A stretch of DNA of 43,819 bases from Rubrivivax sp. (GTDB taxonomy: Bacteria > Pseudomonadota > Gammaproteobacteria > Burkholderiales > Burkholderiaceae_C): the NCBI GenBank assembly GCA_027491255.1, contig JAIXWM010000080.1, positions 1 through 43,819 on the forward strand. Reading direction: 5' to 3'. This document shows positions 43,314 through 43,819 of this stretch, piece by piece. The notes under the pieces are model-generated. The model saw nothing but the letters and a program-made list of their open reading frames with translations, was not told where the DNA came from and did no database searches. A program made the position numbers and the translations under genes. Each line of letters begins with the position of its first letter. Positions within the stretch are counted from its first letter, which is position 1.

Positions 43314-43819
43314 ATGACCAAGAGAACCTTCCAGATCTACCGCTACGACCCCGACACCGACGCCAAGCCGCGCATGCAGACCATCGAGATCGAACTCGAC
43401 GGCTCGGAGCGCATGCTGCTGGACGCGCTGATGAAGCTGAAGGCGGTCGACCCGTCGCTGTCGTTCCGCCGCTCCTGCCGCGAGGGCGTGTGCGGCTCGG
43501 ATGCGATGAACATCAACGGCAAGAACGGCCTGGCCTGCCTGACCAACATGCGCACACTGCCGCAGACGGTGGTGCTCAAGCCGCTGCCCGGGCTGCCGGT
43601 GATCCGCGACCTGATCGTGGACATGACGCAGTTCTTCAAGCAGTACCACTCGATCAAGCCCTACCTCGTCAACGACACGCTGCCGCCCGAGAAGGAGCGC
43701 CTGCAGTCGCCCGAGGAGCGCGACGAGCTCAACGGCCTGTACGAGTGCATCCTGTGCGCGAGCTGCTCCACGAGCTGCCCGAGCTTCTGGTGGAACCCCG
43801 ACAAGTTCGTCGGCCCGGC
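43314..43819 (+). CDS. sdhB: Succinate dehydrogenase iron-sulfur subunit, partial
   Basis: The first 168 residues of SdhB; the rest lies beyond the right edge of the window. The [2Fe-2S] ligands are in SCREGVCGSDAMNINGKNG plus a following LAC Cys (plant-ferredoxin fold). The first Cys motif of the [4Fe-4S]/[3Fe-4S] domain, ECILCASCSTSCPSFWW, is also present. SdhB passes electrons from the flavin of SdhA to quinone. The ATG at 43314 follows GGGAG by nine bases. About 65 residues would be expected after the edge. Confidence 0.97.
   Translation, partial: MTKRTFQIYRYDPDTDAKPRMQTIEIELDGSERMLLDALMKLKAVDPSLSFRRSCREGVCGSDAMNINGKNGLACLTNMRTLPQTVVLKPLPGLPVIRDLIVDMTQFFKQYHSIKPYLVNDTLPPEKERLQSPEERDELNGLYECILCASCSTSCPSFWWNPDKFVGP

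Noticed and set aside
38315..43321. A 1668-codon open frame on the minus strand opposite mdh, gntR and sdhCDA
   Set aside because: It runs antisense to several unmistakable genes and in part in another frame of mdh. It has Arg/Gly/His-rich composition typical of GC-driven false frames.
1..43819. Insertion sequences, phage genes, tRNA or rRNA genes
   Set aside because: No transposase or integrase motifs were seen in any frame, and no tRNA-like or rRNA-like stretches were recognised by eye. A tRNA or covariance-model scan would be decisive.

Overview
The window is very GC-rich (only short AT-rich islands occur, at about 7765-7840 and 12700-12750). Its gene content points to a betaproteobacterium of the order Burkholderiales, probably a relative of the Rubrivivax/Leptothrix/Comamonadaceae group: AcnB-type aconitase, an mdh - gntR - sdhCDAB block, two tripartite tricarboxylate transporters with Bug-type binding proteins, and CTTCGACA-type intergenic repeats. 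This assignment is inference from family content and gene order. No rRNA, tRNA, insertion sequence, integrase or CRISPR array was seen.

Layout. (1) 1-1000: a TumA/TumE-like toxin-antitoxin pair whose toxin frame is cut by an in-frame TAG. (2) 1024-12496, all on the minus strand: a surface-polysaccharide block, transcribed from right to left. It holds a TviB-type UDP-sugar dehydrogenase, a UDP-glucuronate epimerase-like protein, an orphan RelB/DinJ-type antitoxin, a UDP-glucose dehydrogenase, a 1481-residue SLBB export protein with six internal repeats, then gmd and fcl for GDP-fucose. Together these make acidic UDP-sugars and GDP-fucose and supply the outer-membrane exporter; glycosyltransferases, flippase, polymerase and kinase must lie elsewhere. 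(3) 12961-25393: a NYN-domain protein, a 136-146 bp tandem repeat array, a 2-hydroxyacid dehydrogenase, a minus-strand run of enolase-superfamily enzyme - M48 lipoprotein protease - TctC - TctB - TctA, a MORN/PDZ protein, and glycerate 2-kinase. The transporter, acid-sugar enzyme, dehydrogenase and glycerate kinase suggest uptake and breakdown of a sugar acid. (4) 25543-29284: an M24 aminopeptidase, an MFS carrier and a YbaK-type deacylase. (5) 29391-43819: central metabolism, with acnB, a citrate-lyase-beta-like protein, a second TctCBA operon, gnd, a SugE/Gdx exporter, mdh, a GntR/UTRA regulator and sdhCDAB; sdhB runs off the right edge.

The most interesting signals are regulatory and structural. 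A perfect 18-bp palindrome before acnB shares the core TCTTRTAYAAGA with a palindrome between mdh and the GntR gene, which suggests a local TCA-cycle regulon. A 19-bp perfect dyad precedes the orphan antitoxin, whose stop overlaps the ugd start in the position a toxin gene would normally hold. A nested 104-bp hairpin element and a 17-bp-period array fill the sugE/mdh gap. Several other intergenic spaces carry exact-period repeats (5, 8, 24, 136 and about 172 bp) that no gene explains.
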